A stretch of DNA of 64,000 nt from CALNYZ01 sp942490945. Its GTDB lineage: Bacteria > Pseudomonadota > Gammaproteobacteria > UBA6429 > Thiohalophilaceae. Positions 51,949-61,370 of the stretch are shown in pieces. A program made the translations under genes and the position numbers. Position 1 is the first letter of the stretch; the number at the start of each line of letters is the position of its first letter. Below the pieces are notes generated by a model that worked only from the letters and a program-made list of their open reading frames with translations, did no database searches and was not told the DNA's origin. The stretch is from NCBI GenBank assembly GCA_942490945.1, contig CALNYZ010000018.1, positions 992,001 through 1,056,000 on the forward strand. Reading direction: 5' to 3'.

Positions 51949-52776
51949 ATGAAATTACGTTTTTTGTGCAAAGTGTTACTGGCAAGTTTATGTGTGTGCC
52001 CGGTAGCCTTTGCTGACCAACATGAATTAAAACTGGGTTCAGTGGCGATGGATATCCCCGTTGTTATGCATAAACGTCTGACACCCTTAACCAGATATCT
52101 GGGTGAAAAACTTGGTATGCCAGTTGTATTAAGACTATCGCCTAACATGGGTCAGGCAATCAACGCCGCAGCCTCAGGTAATGTTGATCTGGCTTATTTG
52201 ACTCCTGTTGCATACTTAAAGGCACATGAAAAAGGCGATGTACAACTGGTAGCGAAGACAGTTACCAATGGCAAGGCATCATTCCAGCTTATGATCGTCG
52301 TCAAATCTGACAGTCCTTATACAAAAGTTGAGGATCTCAAAGGCAAGAGCTTTGCTTTTGGCGACAAACGCGCATTGTTGCAGCGCGCTGTAGTTGTCGG
52401 GTCAGGAATAAAACTGAAGGAATTCTCTGATTACAAATTTATTGGGCATTACGATAATATTGCAAGAGGTGTACTCAACAAGGATTTTGATGCAGGTATA
52501 TTGAAAGATACGATGGCATACAAATGGCAAGGAAAGGGCTTGCGAATAATTCATAGCTCGCCGGATTTGCCACCTTACAATATTGCAGCAAGTAAAAACG
52601 TAAGTCCAAAATTACTGGCCAGATTGAAACAGGCCTTTCTTGAGCTGGATGGTAACAAGATTGAGCATCTGAAAATTATCAAGGCATTGGATAAAAAATA
52701 TAATGGTTTTGCCGCAACCAGTGATCAGGAATATGATGTGGTGCGAAAACTGATCAAACCTTTTGCAGGTAAATAA
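51949..52776 (+). CDS. PhnD-like periplasmic substrate-binding protein
   Basis: This 275-residue exported protein has a signal peptide (KLRFLCKVLLASLCVCPVAFADQ in parts). It shows the PhnD/phosphite-phosphonate binding fold (KLGSVAMDIPVV, LAYLTPVAYLKAHEKGDVQLVAK, VEDLKGKSFAFGD). No permease or ATPase gene is adjacent; instead it follows the membrane diguanylate cyclase after 13 bases. It therefore more likely presents a ligand to that sensor than feeds an ABC importer. The ligand is unknown. Ribosome site GGAGA is present. Confidence 0.87.
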   Translation: MKLRFLCKVLLASLCVCPVAFADQHELKLGSVAMDIPVVMHKRLTPLTRYLGEKLGMPVVLRLSPNMGQAINAAASGNVDLAYLTPVAYLKAHEKGDVQLVAKTVTNGKASFQLMIVVKSDSPYTKVEDLKGKSFAFGDKRALLQRAVVVGSGIKLKEFSDYKFIGHYDNIARGVLNKDFDAGILKDTMAYKWQGKGLRIIHSSPDLPPYNIAASKNVSPKLLARLKQAFLELDGNKIEHLKIIKALDKKYNGFAATSDQEYDVVRKLIKPFAGK

Positions 52777-52806
52777 TACTAGCAGACAATTGATCCAGAA
52801 ATTCGT

Positions 52807-53634
52807 CTAGGTGTTATGCCACTCATTCGGCTTTAATTGATAAAAGTTTTCCAGCTCATTGTACAGGTCCGGGTGTTTGCTTTGCAGTATGCGCGGGCAT
52901 TCGAAAAATAATTCGCTAATAACGGCAAAAAATTCAGCAGGTGATGAGGAGCCATAGTGACTGATTAAATCACGGTAGCCATGTTGATAGCGTTGCTGTA
53001 ATTTTTCGAATTCAGAACTCATCACTTTTGCCCAGCTTTTATAGTGTGAATTTTTCATGAGCAGAGGCAAGCCAGGATAGCCGGGATTTTCTTCATCCAG
53101 CTTGTGTGCAAACTCGTGTATAACGACATTCTCACCATCATCCGGATCGCGTGCACCAGCCATTGCATCATCCCAGGATATGATTACCGGCCCACGATGC
53201 CATGATTCGCCCAGCCGGACTGTTCTTTTCTTTATTTCAACATATCCGTCATAGCGGGTTTCAATCGATGTGAATTTTGCCGGGTATACAAGTATCGTTT
53301 CAAAGTTCGGGTAATAGTCAGTTTTTCTATTTAACAATAACAGGCAGGCCTGGGCGGCGATCGTGATGCGTATTTCATCCGTAATAATCAGGTCATCGCA
53401 ACCATAAAATGATTTCTCTGCGACAAATACATTGATGTGGCCGTGTAATTGATTTTGCAAATTTACGGGTAATCGATTGTATAAAGGGAAATTATTCCTT
53501 AATAACTCAATCCACGCTTCGGGAAAATGGCTTTTGAATGTCTGGATACGTTTTTTGCGGCGATAGTTTTTGCGAAGTATCCAGACGCCCGGGATTAAAA
53601 TGACGAGTAACACACTGATTATTATTATCGACAT
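52807..53634 (-). CDS. MtfA-like zinc peptidase
   Basis: This 275-residue protein has an N-terminal membrane helix and an MtfA-type peptidase domain with the zinc motif HEFAHKLDEENP. Other parts are ARDPDDGENVVIHEFAH and SSSPAEFFAVISELFFE with a likely third ligand (the glutamate). In enterobacteria MtfA is a peptidase that interacts with the Mlc repressor. Here no such link is seen and the membrane helix is an addition. Confidence 0.85.
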   Translation of the reverse strand: MSIIIISVLLVILIPGVWILRKNYRRKKRIQTFKSHFPEAWIELLRNNFPLYNRLPVNLQNQLHGHINVFVAEKSFYGCDDLIITDEIRITIAAQACLLLLNRKTDYYPNFETILVYPAKFTSIETRYDGYVEIKKRTVRLGESWHRGPVIISWDDAMAGARDPDDGENVVIHEFAHKLDEENPGYPGLPLLMKNSHYKSWAKVMSSEFEKLQQRYQHGYRDLISHYGSSSPAEFFAVISELFFECPRILQSKHPDLYNELENFYQLKPNEWHNT

Positions 53635-53679
53635 ATTCGTTGAATCATCAGTATTAGTGCTTGATGGCCTGTATTCTCT

Positions 53680-54090
53680 TTACCTGCCAGTTTCATAGCG
53701 ATCAAATTGTGGTAAATCATCACAGATTTCATCCCAGTCTGCTTTCGAGCTGACAAATATATGTGCAGATGGTCGCTCCGATATGGCAGATTCGATAGTG
53801 CCGAGTCTGACGCGAACTTGTTGCGGGTTTGCGATATTTTTGCTGAGAACAGGAGAACCGCAATGCTTGCAAAAATATTTTGTCTGTCCAGGTGTTGCTT
53901 CATATCCTGTCAGCTCATTTTCACCCGCTAAAAAAGTAAATTCATTTGTTGCGACAATACCGTTGGTCGCGAATGCACTCCCTTGCGCTTTTCGACATTG
54001 TGAGCAGTGGCAATACACGATGTTGTGAATACTATCTGTTATACGAAAGCGGATTTTTCCACATAGACAGCTACCATTGTACATTGGCAC
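53680..54090 (-). CDS. GFA family protein (Mss4-like zinc fold)
   Basis: This 136-residue protein is the second GFA-family gene in the window. Cysteine motifs are NGSCLCGKIRFRI, YCHCSQCRKAQGSAFATN and FCKHCGSPVLSKN. It has the ssF-like layout of structural zinc plus possible thiol site. Reaction unknown. It lies between the DUF3108 gene and the MtfA-like gene on the same strand. Confidence 0.88.
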   Translation of the reverse strand: MPMYNGSCLCGKIRFRITDSIHNIVYCHCSQCRKAQGSAFATNGIVATNEFTFLAGENELTGYEATPGQTKYFCKHCGSPVLSKNIANPQQVRVRLGTIESAISERPSAHIFVSSKADWDEICDDLPQFDRYETGR

Positions 54091-54104
54091 CCCCGGGATG
54101 AAGC

Positions 54105-54800
54105 TTATTGCAGTTTGCGTAAAAAGAAAGTGATTTTGTCACCATCTGATTCTGCCTTGACTATTTTGACTGGCAAATAATCCAGACTGGGTGCACACCA
54201 TAATGTAAAGCGCTCTTTCTTAACTTTATCGTAATGTTCAATTTTGACAGTTTTAAATTCACCCGAGTCGAGTACAAGCACCTCTTTACCCGCTTCTGTT
54301 ACTTCAAACAGTCGCAGTTTGTTTTTTGCTGCGATAGGTAACGAAAAGTTAGCTCTGTTATTTTGCAATGCTTGCATGATATACAGCATGAAACTCAACA
54401 TATCCTGCGTGTTGTCAGGTGCGTGGAATGATTTATTCGCATGGCTGCTAAAAAACTCTTGCTGCGGCCAGTTGAATTTCAAATCATATTGTTCGATCTT
54501 GCCTTTTTTGTCTTTTTTGAATGTGTATTTATCAGGCTTGATAAATGATGACGTGATTTCGAGAGAGCTGGACTCGGTAACGATTTCTTTCAGTATCAAT
54601 GCAGCCAGGCCTTCAGGAATGGCAATAGAAGTAAACACTGCATGGGTTTTGTCTGTAAATTTTAGAGAGCGATTGTTGCTACCAACGTCCATGCCGTTGT
54701 AACTGACATCGTAACGTACGTTAAAGCCATTCATTAACAGGTTGGCATAGGTGTCGCTGTACGCAATCAGAAACAGGATGAGGACGAGGCTTCTTTTCAT
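54105..54800 (-). CDS. DUF3108 family exported protein
   Basis: This 231-residue protein has a signal peptide (RSLVLILFLIAYSDTYA). Its beta-rich body matches DUF3108 (FNVRYDVSYNGMDVGSNNRSL, YDLKFNWPQQEF, APSLDYLPVKIVKAESDGDKITFFLRKL in parts). Function is unknown; these genes commonly lie beside purN-purM in Gammaproteobacteria, as here. It is downstream of purN by 103 bases. Confidence 0.87.
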   Translation of the reverse strand: MKRSLVLILFLIAYSDTYANLLMNGFNVRYDVSYNGMDVGSNNRSLKFTDKTHAVFTSIAIPEGLAALILKEIVTESSSLEITSSFIKPDKYTFKKDKKGKIEQYDLKFNWPQQEFFSSHANKSFHAPDNTQDMLSFMLYIMQALQNNRANFSLPIAAKNKLRLFEVTEAGKEVLVLDSGEFKTVKIEHYDKVKKERFTLWCAPSLDYLPVKIVKAESDGDKITFFLRKLQ

Positions 54801-54868
54801 GGTAAGTATGATGCCAGATATGGCGCTGAGTTCAAAACGAATAATCGTTGCTTCGTTCAGCCCCTATT

Positions 54869-54892
54869 CAGATTAAGGCTCAGATTAAGGTT
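54869..54892. repeat. Tandem 12-base repeat between purN and the DUF3108 gene
   Basis: CAGATTAAGGCT is followed directly by CAGATTAAGGTT and then CAG. Two imperfect copies, of no known function; probably slippage. Confidence 0.6.
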
Positions 54893-54903
54893 CAGTTTAT
54901 ATT

Positions 54904-55563
54904 TTATGCTAATTGCAAGGTTTGTTGTTCATGAGTGATCGGCTTGTTATCCAGAGTAACCCGCCCATTCTGCAGTTTGATTCGTCCTTGTGAAATCATG
55001 TTCACAGCCATCGGGTAAATGATATGTTCTACTTCATGCACGCGTTCTGCAAGACTTTCTGCATTATCATTGTCAAGCACGGGTACTTTTGCCTGCAAGA
55101 TAACAGGCCCATCATCCAGTGTCGGTGTTACAAAGTGAACCGACGCACCATGCTCGGCTTCGCCAGCATCAATGACACGCTGGTGCGTATGCAAGCCTTT
55201 ATATTTTGGTAACAGTGAGGGATGAATATTGATCAATCTACCCTGGTACTGAAGTACGAATTTGTCAGTCAGGATTCGCATAAAGCCGGCCAGGGCGATC
55301 AGATCCGGTTGGTAATGATCCAGCGCCTGTTTTAATGCCATGTCATAATCATCACGCGAGGCGAAATTATTGTGCTCAAGAACAACCGTTTCGATATTTG
55401 CAGCTTGTGCGCGTTGCAAGCCGTAGGCGTTGGCATTATTACTGATGACACAAGCAATTTCTGTCTGGTGTTGGTGCGTAGTAATATCATCAATTAACGC
55501 CTGCAGATTACTTCCGTTTCCTGATAACAAAACAGCCAGACGGTGTTTTCTATTTCTGGTCAT
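54904..55563 (-). CDS. purN: Phosphoribosylglycinamide formyltransferase
   Basis: This is the third step of purine synthesis, using 10-formyl-tetrahydrofolate. The 219-residue protein has the opening LAVLLSGNGSNLQALID, the formyl-transfer motif INIHPSLLPKYKGLHTHQRVIDAG with catalytic His, and HFVTPTLDDGPVILQ. It follows purM by nine bases on the same strand. Confidence 0.97.
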   Translation of the reverse strand: MTRNRKHRLAVLLSGNGSNLQALIDDITTHQHQTEIACVISNNANAYGLQRAQAANIETVVLEHNNFASRDDYDMALKQALDHYQPDLIALAGFMRILTDKFVLQYQGRLINIHPSLLPKYKGLHTHQRVIDAGEAEHGASVHFVTPTLDDGPVILQAKVPVLDNDNAESLAERVHEVEHIIYPMAVNMISQGRIKLQNGRVTLDNKPITHEQQTLQLA

Positions 55564-55572
55564 GCGACTGGT

Positions 55573-56643
55573 TTATTGAATATCAACGTGAGGCTCTTCT
55601 GTCTGGCTTGTCTCAATGGTGCCGATTACGCTGGCTGGAATATTTTCCCCGGTAAATAATTTCAGTGTTGCATCCACATCATTTTTATCAACGACGATCA
55701 CCATACCAATACCACAATTAAATGTGCGATACATTTCATTCGTCGCAACATTGCCGTTTTCCTGCAGCCAGTTAAAAATGGCTGGCATTTGCCAACTGGA
55801 TTTATCAATTTTGGCGCAGGTGTTATCAGGCATAACCCGGGGCAGATTTTCGAGCAAGCCACCACCAGTTATGTGCGATATGGCTTTAATGTTGATTGTT
55901 TCCAGAACTTTTAATACCGGTTTAACGTAAATGGTGGTGGGCGCGAGTAACTTCTCGCCCAGGGTGCTGCCATCAAAATTTACATTAAGGTCAGCATTGG
56001 CCGTTTCGAGTATTTTGCGAACCAGCGAGTAACCATTTGAGTGCGGACCACTGGAAGCCAGGCCGATCAGCACATCACCCGGTTTGACATGCTCACCATT
56101 AATGATTTTTGATTTTTCCACAACGCCAACACAGAACCCGGCCAGATCATAATCCTCGGACTGATACATACCCGGCATTTCCGCTGTTTCGCCGCCAATC
56201 AGTGCCGCACCTGCTTGCAAACAGCCATCAGCAATACCCTTGATAACATCTGTTGCGCGTTCGAGTTGCAGTTTTCCGGTGGCAAAATAATCCAGAAAGA
56301 ACAATGGTTCGGCACCCTGTACAATCAGGTCGTTAACACACATCGCCACCAGGTCAATACCAATTGTGTCATGCTTGTTGAGTTCGAGTGCCAATTTCAG
56401 CTTGGTACCTACACCATCGGTACCGGAGACCAGGATAGGTTCCTTGTACTTTTTGGGTATCTGGAATAACGCACCAAAACCACCCAGACTGTCCATTACA
56501 CCATCACGTGATGTCGACGCCGCCAGGGGTTTAATCCGTTCGATTAAGGCATTGCCGGTGTCAATATCAACACCAGCATCCCGGTAACTTAATGACGATT
56601 TGGCAGCCGTGGCTGCCGATTTGGATAAATTATCATCTACCAC
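55573..56643 (-). CDS. purM: Phosphoribosylformylglycinamidine cyclo-ligase (AIR synthetase)
   Basis: This ATP-dependent closure of the imidazole ring is the fifth step of purine synthesis. The 356-residue protein has SYRDAGVDIDTGNALIERIK, the nucleotide-binding VSGTDGVGTKLKLA, GGETAEMPGMYQ and ISHITGGGLLENLPRV. It is the first gene of the purMN pair and divergent from the DUF2066 gene over about 108 bases. Confidence 0.98.
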   Translation of the reverse strand: MVDDNLSKSAATAAKSSLSYRDAGVDIDTGNALIERIKPLAASTSRDGVMDSLGGFGALFQIPKKYKEPILVSGTDGVGTKLKLALELNKHDTIGIDLVAMCVNDLIVQGAEPLFFLDYFATGKLQLERATDVIKGIADGCLQAGAALIGGETAEMPGMYQSEDYDLAGFCVGVVEKSKIINGEHVKPGDVLIGLASSGPHSNGYSLVRKILETANADLNVNFDGSTLGEKLLAPTTIYVKPVLKVLETINIKAISHITGGGLLENLPRVMPDNTCAKIDKSSWQMPAIFNWLQENGNVATNEMYRTFNCGIGMVIVVDKNDVDATLKLFTGENIPASVIGTIETSQTEEPHVDIQ

Positions 56644-56751
56644 GTAAAAAAATCCCCAAAATTAGAAATGGAAGGTCACGCCGCTGCGCGAATCAAGGCA
56701 TAATAGACAGCAGTTTATCAAATTCAGCCTCATTCATATACAGGATTTGAA

Positions 56752-58074
56752 ATGCATTCCAGACCCAAAATACAGTCGTTTATCATGGTAATAATGTTGC
56801 TTGTCAGCGGGTTAGTCACGGCGGCAACCATTCCGGATTTATACGATGTCGAAATCCCGGTGCAAAGTCAGGACCGGCTGGAGCGTCTGCGGGCAATCAA
56901 GCAGGGATTGGCCGAAGTTTTGGTGCGTGTCAGTGGACGAAACGATGTTGTTTTGAGCCTGCCTTCACTGGTTAACCCGGCAAACAAGGCTTCCGGAGTG
57001 AATAAAAAAGATGATAAATCGTTACCCGACCTGGCGCTGGTAGGTAGTACGCCAGGAATAACCAGTGCATTAGACACGGCATCTCGCTATGCGCGTCTGT
57101 ACCGATATCAAAAACCAACCGGACGGCCTCACATGGTATGGAGTGTGGATTGGGCTTCGCGCAACAACACAGACAAATCATCAGATAAGTCAGAAAGTGA
57201 GCAAGTCTTGTGGTTACGTTTCGACGAGAAAAAAGTCAATCAGCTATTACAATCAAATGGTTTGCCTGTGTGGGGTAAAACCCGCCCGTCAATCCTGGTG
57301 TGGCTGGCATATGATCAAGGTGGCAAACGTGTGTTATTGGCAAATAACAGTGCGAATTCAGTTCATGATGAACTCATTAATCAATCGCGCCTGTACGGGC
57401 TGCCATTACGATTACCATTAATGGATCTGGCTGATCACGCAAATATACAAATTGGTGATGTATGGGGTAATTTTGAAGATACCATTTTACGTGCATCCAA
57501 ACGTTATCATACCGAAGCAGTCGTCGTTGGCCGCGTGAGTCGGTTGGGGAACCAATGGGTCGCCCGCTGGACTTTATACCATGCAGGACGACGACTGGAT
57601 TGGGAAACCACCAAACCTGTCCTGACGGATGCCATGGCGTTAGGGGTAAGCCAGACATCGCAAACACTGGCGCAGGCTTTTGCACATGTTGCTGTCGGCG
57701 ATAACGCACAGAACGTCGTTGTACAGATAAAAGATATTGTCGACCTGGTGACCTATGCGCGGATAACAGATTATCTGAAAAATCTGTCCGGCGTTAAGAG
57801 CATTGCGACCAAGGAATTAACCTCAAATAGTGTGTTTTACACCATTACCACGCGTGGTGGACGTATTGCATTAATGCAAGCGATAGCACTTGGCCAGAAA
57901 TTGTCAGCTGAACCAAACACCTTTATCACGCTACCAGATACACAACCAGGTACGGTATCTGGCCAGCAAACGGATACGCAATCTGCTACAAAGCTGTCGA
58001 CTTCAGGACAGTCGGAAGCGCAAAACATACTTCATACGACACAACCCGATCTGGTTTATCGCATTTTAAAATAG
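56752..58074 (+). CDS. DUF2066 exported protein
   Basis: This 440-residue protein has a signal peptide (FIMVIMLLVSGLVTAATIP) and the DUF2066 body (YDVEIPVQSQDRLERLRAIKQGLAEVLVRVSG in parts, RPSILVWLAYDQGG, TLYHAGRRLDWET). Function unknown. It is conserved beside purM and before a CDP-alcohol phosphotransferase, perM and hda in Gammaproteobacteria, as here. It is followed after nine bases. Confidence 0.9.
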   Translation: MHSRPKIQSFIMVIMLLVSGLVTAATIPDLYDVEIPVQSQDRLERLRAIKQGLAEVLVRVSGRNDVVLSLPSLVNPANKASGVNKKDDKSLPDLALVGSTPGITSALDTASRYARLYRYQKPTGRPHMVWSVDWASRNNTDKSSDKSESEQVLWLRFDEKKVNQLLQSNGLPVWGKTRPSILVWLAYDQGGKRVLLANNSANSVHDELINQSRLYGLPLRLPLMDLADHANIQIGDVWGNFEDTILRASKRYHTEAVVVGRVSRLGNQWVARWTLYHAGRRLDWETTKPVLTDAMALGVSQTSQTLAQAFAHVAVGDNAQNVVVQIKDIVDLVTYARITDYLKNLSGVKSIATKELTSNSVFYTITTRGGRIALMQAIALGQKLSAEPNTFITLPDTQPGTVSGQQTDTQSATKLSTSGQSEAQNILHTTQPDLVYRILK

Positions 58075-58082
58075 TCGCTGCC

Positions 58083-58643
58083 ATGCAGAAGCAGGATATA
58101 CCCAACGTTATCAGTATTGTCCGTATCGCCCTGGTGTTACCCGTGGTGTTACTGCTTCTGGCGCATGCTTATTTATACGCGTTAGTCATCTTTTTTATTG
58201 CCGGTGTCTCGGACGGAATAGATGGTTTTCTCGCGCGACACTATGGCTGGCAAAGTCGCATGGGTTCCATTCTGGATCCATTGGCAGATAAACTTTTACT
58301 TGTATCGTGTTATCTCACTCTCGGTTGGCTCGTACATTTGCCCTGGTGGCTGGTCGCTGCCGTCATACTACGGGACATTATTATAGTCGCAGGTACCGGC
58401 ATGTATCATTGGCTGATAGAAGATGTGGAGTTTAATCCGACTCTGGTCAGCAAATTGAATACCTTATTGCAAATTTTATTGATTATTGTGGTGCTGATGA
58501 ATTTGGCAAACTTGATAAACACAACAGAATTATTAACATGGCTGATCTATGTCACAATGTTTACCACGCTGGTAAGTGGAATTGGTTATGTCTTTATGTG
58601 GGGATGGCGTGCCAGACAGGTAAAAAAGGAATATAAATCATGA
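58083..58643 (+). CDS. CDP-alcohol phosphatidyltransferase (PgsA-like)
   Basis: This 186-residue membrane enzyme has the active motif of the family, seen as SDGIDGFLARHYGWQSRMGS followed by ILDPLADKLLL, that is DGxxAR...GxxxDPxxDK with four aspartates. These enzymes move a phosphatidyl group from CDP-diacylglycerol onto an alcohol. Glycerol-3-phosphate is likely, but a second, species-specific acceptor is possible. It overlaps the perM gene by four bases. Confidence 0.88.
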   Translation: MQKQDIPNVISIVRIALVLPVVLLLLAHAYLYALVIFFIAGVSDGIDGFLARHYGWQSRMGSILDPLADKLLLVSCYLTLGWLVHLPWWLVAAVILRDIIIVAGTGMYHWLIEDVEFNPTLVSKLNTLLQILLIIVVLMNLANLINTTELLTWLIYVTMFTTLVSGIGYVFMWGWRARQVKKEYKS

Positions 58644-59710
58644 CAGATTCAGGATCTACATCCAACAAATGGTTGTGGTTGGGAATTTTTATTGTCGCCG
58701 GCGTATTGTTGTATTTGTTAGCGCCCGTGCTGACACCATTTATGATGGCGGCATTGCTGGCGTATATCGGTGATCCCATCGTCGACAGGCTGGAGATTTG
58801 GAAATTACCTAGAACACTGGCTGTGTCAGTGGTATTTGTTTTATTAACACTGATAGCGATACTCCTGCTGGTCATACTGGTACCCATGCTGGAGCGCCAG
58901 ATCAGTGCGGTAATTGTAAAATTACCTCAATATATGACTGTTATTCAGGAGTCGTTCATTCCATGGTTGCGCGATCGTTTTGGTATTGATATTGGCAAGA
59001 TAGATGTGAAAGTGATCCAGACTTCTGTGCAGCAACATTGGCAAAGTGCAGGCGGTATCGCGACGCAAATTGTAAAATCCATTACCCAGTCAGGATTAAT
59101 CTTATCGGCGTGGATTGCGAATATATTGTTAACAATTGTTGTTACTTTTTATTTGTTACGTGATTGGGACATTCTGATTGCGAATATCAGGACATTGCTG
59201 CCACGACAAAATGAAGCAACTATCGTCAACCTGACCAAACAGTCTGATCAGGTAATTAGTGCTTTTTTCCGCGGTCAACTGCTGGTAATGCTGGCACTGA
59301 CACTGGTGTACGCGGTTGGGCTGAGTATCGTCGGACTCGATACAGCAATCCTCATCGGGTTACTCGCCGGACTGGTGAGTTTTGTGCCCTATCTTGGTTT
59401 TATCGTTGGCATACTTGCAGCGTCCATTGCTGCCTTGTTGCAATTTCAGGATATCACCGTACTGCTTTACGTATTACTGGTGTTTGGTATTGGGCAGGCA
59501 CTTGAGGGTATGGTGCTGACACCTTTACTGGTCGGTGACAAGATTGGACTGCACCCGGTTGCGGTGATTTTTGCCGTGCTTGCTGGAGGACAATTGTTTG
59601 GTTTTTTAGGGATTTTATTAGCGTTGCCAGTAGCCGCTATTGTGATGGTGTTGTTGCGCTATACGCATGAGCATTATAAATCCAGCCAGCTATATCAATC
59701 TGCAAATTAA
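58640..59710 (+). CDS. AI-2E family transporter (PerM-like)
   Basis: This 356-residue protein has about eight membrane helices and the AI-2E/PerM layout: an N-terminal pair, a soluble region near residues 90-130, then a repeated core (GLVSFVPYLGFIVGILAASIAA, LLVGDKIGLHPVAVIFAVLAGGQLFGFLG in parts). Members include the AI-2 exporter TqsA and sodium/proton antiporters, so a substrate is not assigned. Its 3' end is close to hda. Confidence 0.9.
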   Translation: MTDSGSTSNKWLWLGIFIVAGVLLYLLAPVLTPFMMAALLAYIGDPIVDRLEIWKLPRTLAVSVVFVLLTLIAILLLVILVPMLERQISAVIVKLPQYMTVIQESFIPWLRDRFGIDIGKIDVKVIQTSVQQHWQSAGGIATQIVKSITQSGLILSAWIANILLTIVVTFYLLRDWDILIANIRTLLPRQNEATIVNLTKQSDQVISAFFRGQLLVMLALTLVYAVGLSIVGLDTAILIGLLAGLVSFVPYLGFIVGILAASIAALLQFQDITVLLYVLLVFGIGQALEGMVLTPLLVGDKIGLHPVAVIFAVLAGGQLFGFLGILLALPVAAIVMVLLRYTHEHYKSSQLYQSAN

Positions 59711-59717
59711 TATCGCT

Positions 59718-60392
59718 ATGGTACAACAATTGCCACTGGGATTATCGCTGCTTGATGCTGCCCGCTTTGGGAACTATCTGACAACCGACAATACAGCAGT
59801 TATTCATTCACTGGTGAATACTTCCGAGCAATACGTTTATATCTGGGGGCCCTCGGGGGCGGGGAAAAGCCATCTTTTACATGCGTGCTGTTATGAGTTT
59901 GTGAAAATGGGCAAGACGGTATTTTATTTGTCGCTTGCAGACGACTCTATTCACTCACCGGAAATACTGGAGTCGGTTGCGCAATATGATCTCGTTTGTC
60001 TCGATGATATCGAAGCCGTGGTTAAAATCGTCGACTGGGAATTGCGGTTATTTAATTTGTATAACGAGATTCGTGAGCATGGACATTGTTTACGAGTTGC
60101 CAGCAACAGCTCACCCACCTCACTTCCACTGGATTTGCCCGATCTGAATTCGCGCCTGTGTTGGGGGCCGGTTTACCAGCTACGCGAGTTGAATGATGAA
60201 CAAAAGTTACAGGCCTTGCAATTACGATCACGCAATCGGGGTATTGATCTTGACATGAAGGTTGCGCGTTATCTGATACAACACTCTGCACGTGATATGC
60301 ATAGCCTGTTTGCATTACTGGACAGGCTGGATGACGCGTCAATCAGTGAACAACGCAAGATTACCATCCCCTTTGTTAAACAGCTGATTTAG
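59718..60392 (+). CDS. hda: DnaA regulatory inactivator Hda
   Basis: This stimulates hydrolysis of ATP bound to DnaA, preventing re-initiation of replication. The protein has about 224 residues. It opens MVQQLPLGLSLLDAARFGNYL, which includes the clamp-binding QLPLGL motif, and the AAA+ P-loop GPSGAGKSHLLHA with the Walker B VCLDDIEA. A start 51 bases upstream would overlap perM; ATG 59718 gives the proper Hda N-terminus. It converges on the DUF2069 gene with a 17-base overlap at the stops. Confidence 0.95.
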   Translation: MVQQLPLGLSLLDAARFGNYLTTDNTAVIHSLVNTSEQYVYIWGPSGAGKSHLLHACCYEFVKMGKTVFYLSLADDSIHSPEILESVAQYDLVCLDDIEAVVKIVDWELRLFNLYNEIREHGHCLRVASNSSPTSLPLDLPDLNSRLCWGPVYQLRELNDEQKLQALQLRSRNRGIDLDMKVARYLIQHSARDMHSLFALLDRLDDASISEQRKITIPFVKQLI

Positions 60393-60744
60393 CCGCTTTT
60401 AACTCGCGACTCCGTAAGCGCGCATATAATCCGGCGCAGGTAATAAAAACAGAACTGGCAAGCAACTCAATAAGCGCGTGTCCAAACATGGCGTCGTTTG
60501 CATACAGCTCAATCAGACTATGCGTGAAATACGCCAAAACCAACATCGCTGCCCAGGCAAAGGTGTAGGGCTTACGTTTCAGAATACCCGGTACCGGTGC
60601 GAGTAATAACAAGATAACCAGTGTGCCAATAATTAGCGGTGATTTTAGACTGGGAAGTGACAGGTAAAGCCAGCTGCTTAATACGATTACCAGCACCAGA
60701 TAACTGATGGCGGCTGACCAGTATAAATTTTGCGTGGTAATCAT
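60376..60744 (-). CDS. DUF2069 membrane protein
   Basis: This 122-residue protein has four predicted helices and the DUF2069 pattern (TWAAMLVLAYFTHSLIELYAND-like sequence FAWAAMLVLAYFTHSLIELY, ALIELLASSVFITCAGLYARLR). Function unknown. It forms the well-known trio with wrbA-like and arsC genes in Gammaproteobacteria. Its start overlaps the wrbA-like stop by four bases. Confidence 0.87.
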   Translation of the reverse strand: MITTQNLYWSAAISYLVLVIVLSSWLYLSLPSLKSPLIIGTLVILLLLAPVPGILKRKPYTFAWAAMLVLAYFTHSLIELYANDAMFGHALIELLASSVFITCAGLYARLRSRELKAAKSAV

Positions 60745-61364
60745 GAGCGGATATTTCCTGCCTGATGTTGTGCCAGGGCCGTTTGAGCCAACCGCATGCC
60801 GAGTTTCTTTGCCAATGATATTTCTTCATCACTGACCGGAAGATTATTGTTGAGACCTGCTACGTGACTTGGGCCATAAGGTGTACCGCCTGTGGTGGTC
60901 GTATTCAGCTCAGACTCTGTATAGGGTATGCCGAGCAAGATCATGCCGTGATGCAGCAGCGGAATCATCATACTGAGCAAGGTCGTTTCCTGGCCACCGT
61001 GCATACTACCGCTGGCGGTAAAGACGGCAGCGGGCTTGCCAACCAGGTCACCGGACAACCAGAGTGGACTGGTGCTGTCGATAAAATACTTCATCGCACT
61101 GGCCATATTGCCAAAGCGTGTCGGACTTCCCATCGCAAGTCCGATACATTCACGCAAATCATCCAGGCTGGCATAAGGTGGTCCGGCATCCGGGATCGCA
61201 GCTGATGTTGACTCGTGATTGGCAGATACGGCGGGAACGGTACGCAGCCGGGCCTGAATGCCGGGAATCTCCTCGATTCCCATGACGATGGCTCGCGCCA
61301 ACTTTTCCGTGCTGCCATGGCGTGAGTAATAAAGTACCAGTATTTCTAATAAAGTTTGTGACAT
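60741..61364 (-). CDS. wrbA: WrbA-type NAD(P)H:quinone oxidoreductase
   Basis: This 207-residue flavodoxin-fold protein binds FMN through LVLYYSRHGSTEKLARAIVMG. It carries the family segments GSPTRFGNMASAMKYFIDSTSPLW and FTASGSMHGGQETTLLSMM. It reduces quinones by two electrons, limiting semiquinone damage. It lies six bases after arsC. Confidence 0.92.
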   Translation of the reverse strand: MSQTLLEILVLYYSRHGSTEKLARAIVMGIEEIPGIQARLRTVPAVSANHESTSAAIPDAGPPYASLDDLRECIGLAMGSPTRFGNMASAMKYFIDSTSPLWLSGDLVGKPAAVFTASGSMHGGQETTLLSMMIPLLHHGMILLGIPYTESELNTTTTGGTPYGPSHVAGLNNNLPVSDEEISLAKKLGMRLAQTALAQHQAGNIRS

Positions 61365-61370
61365 GGATTT

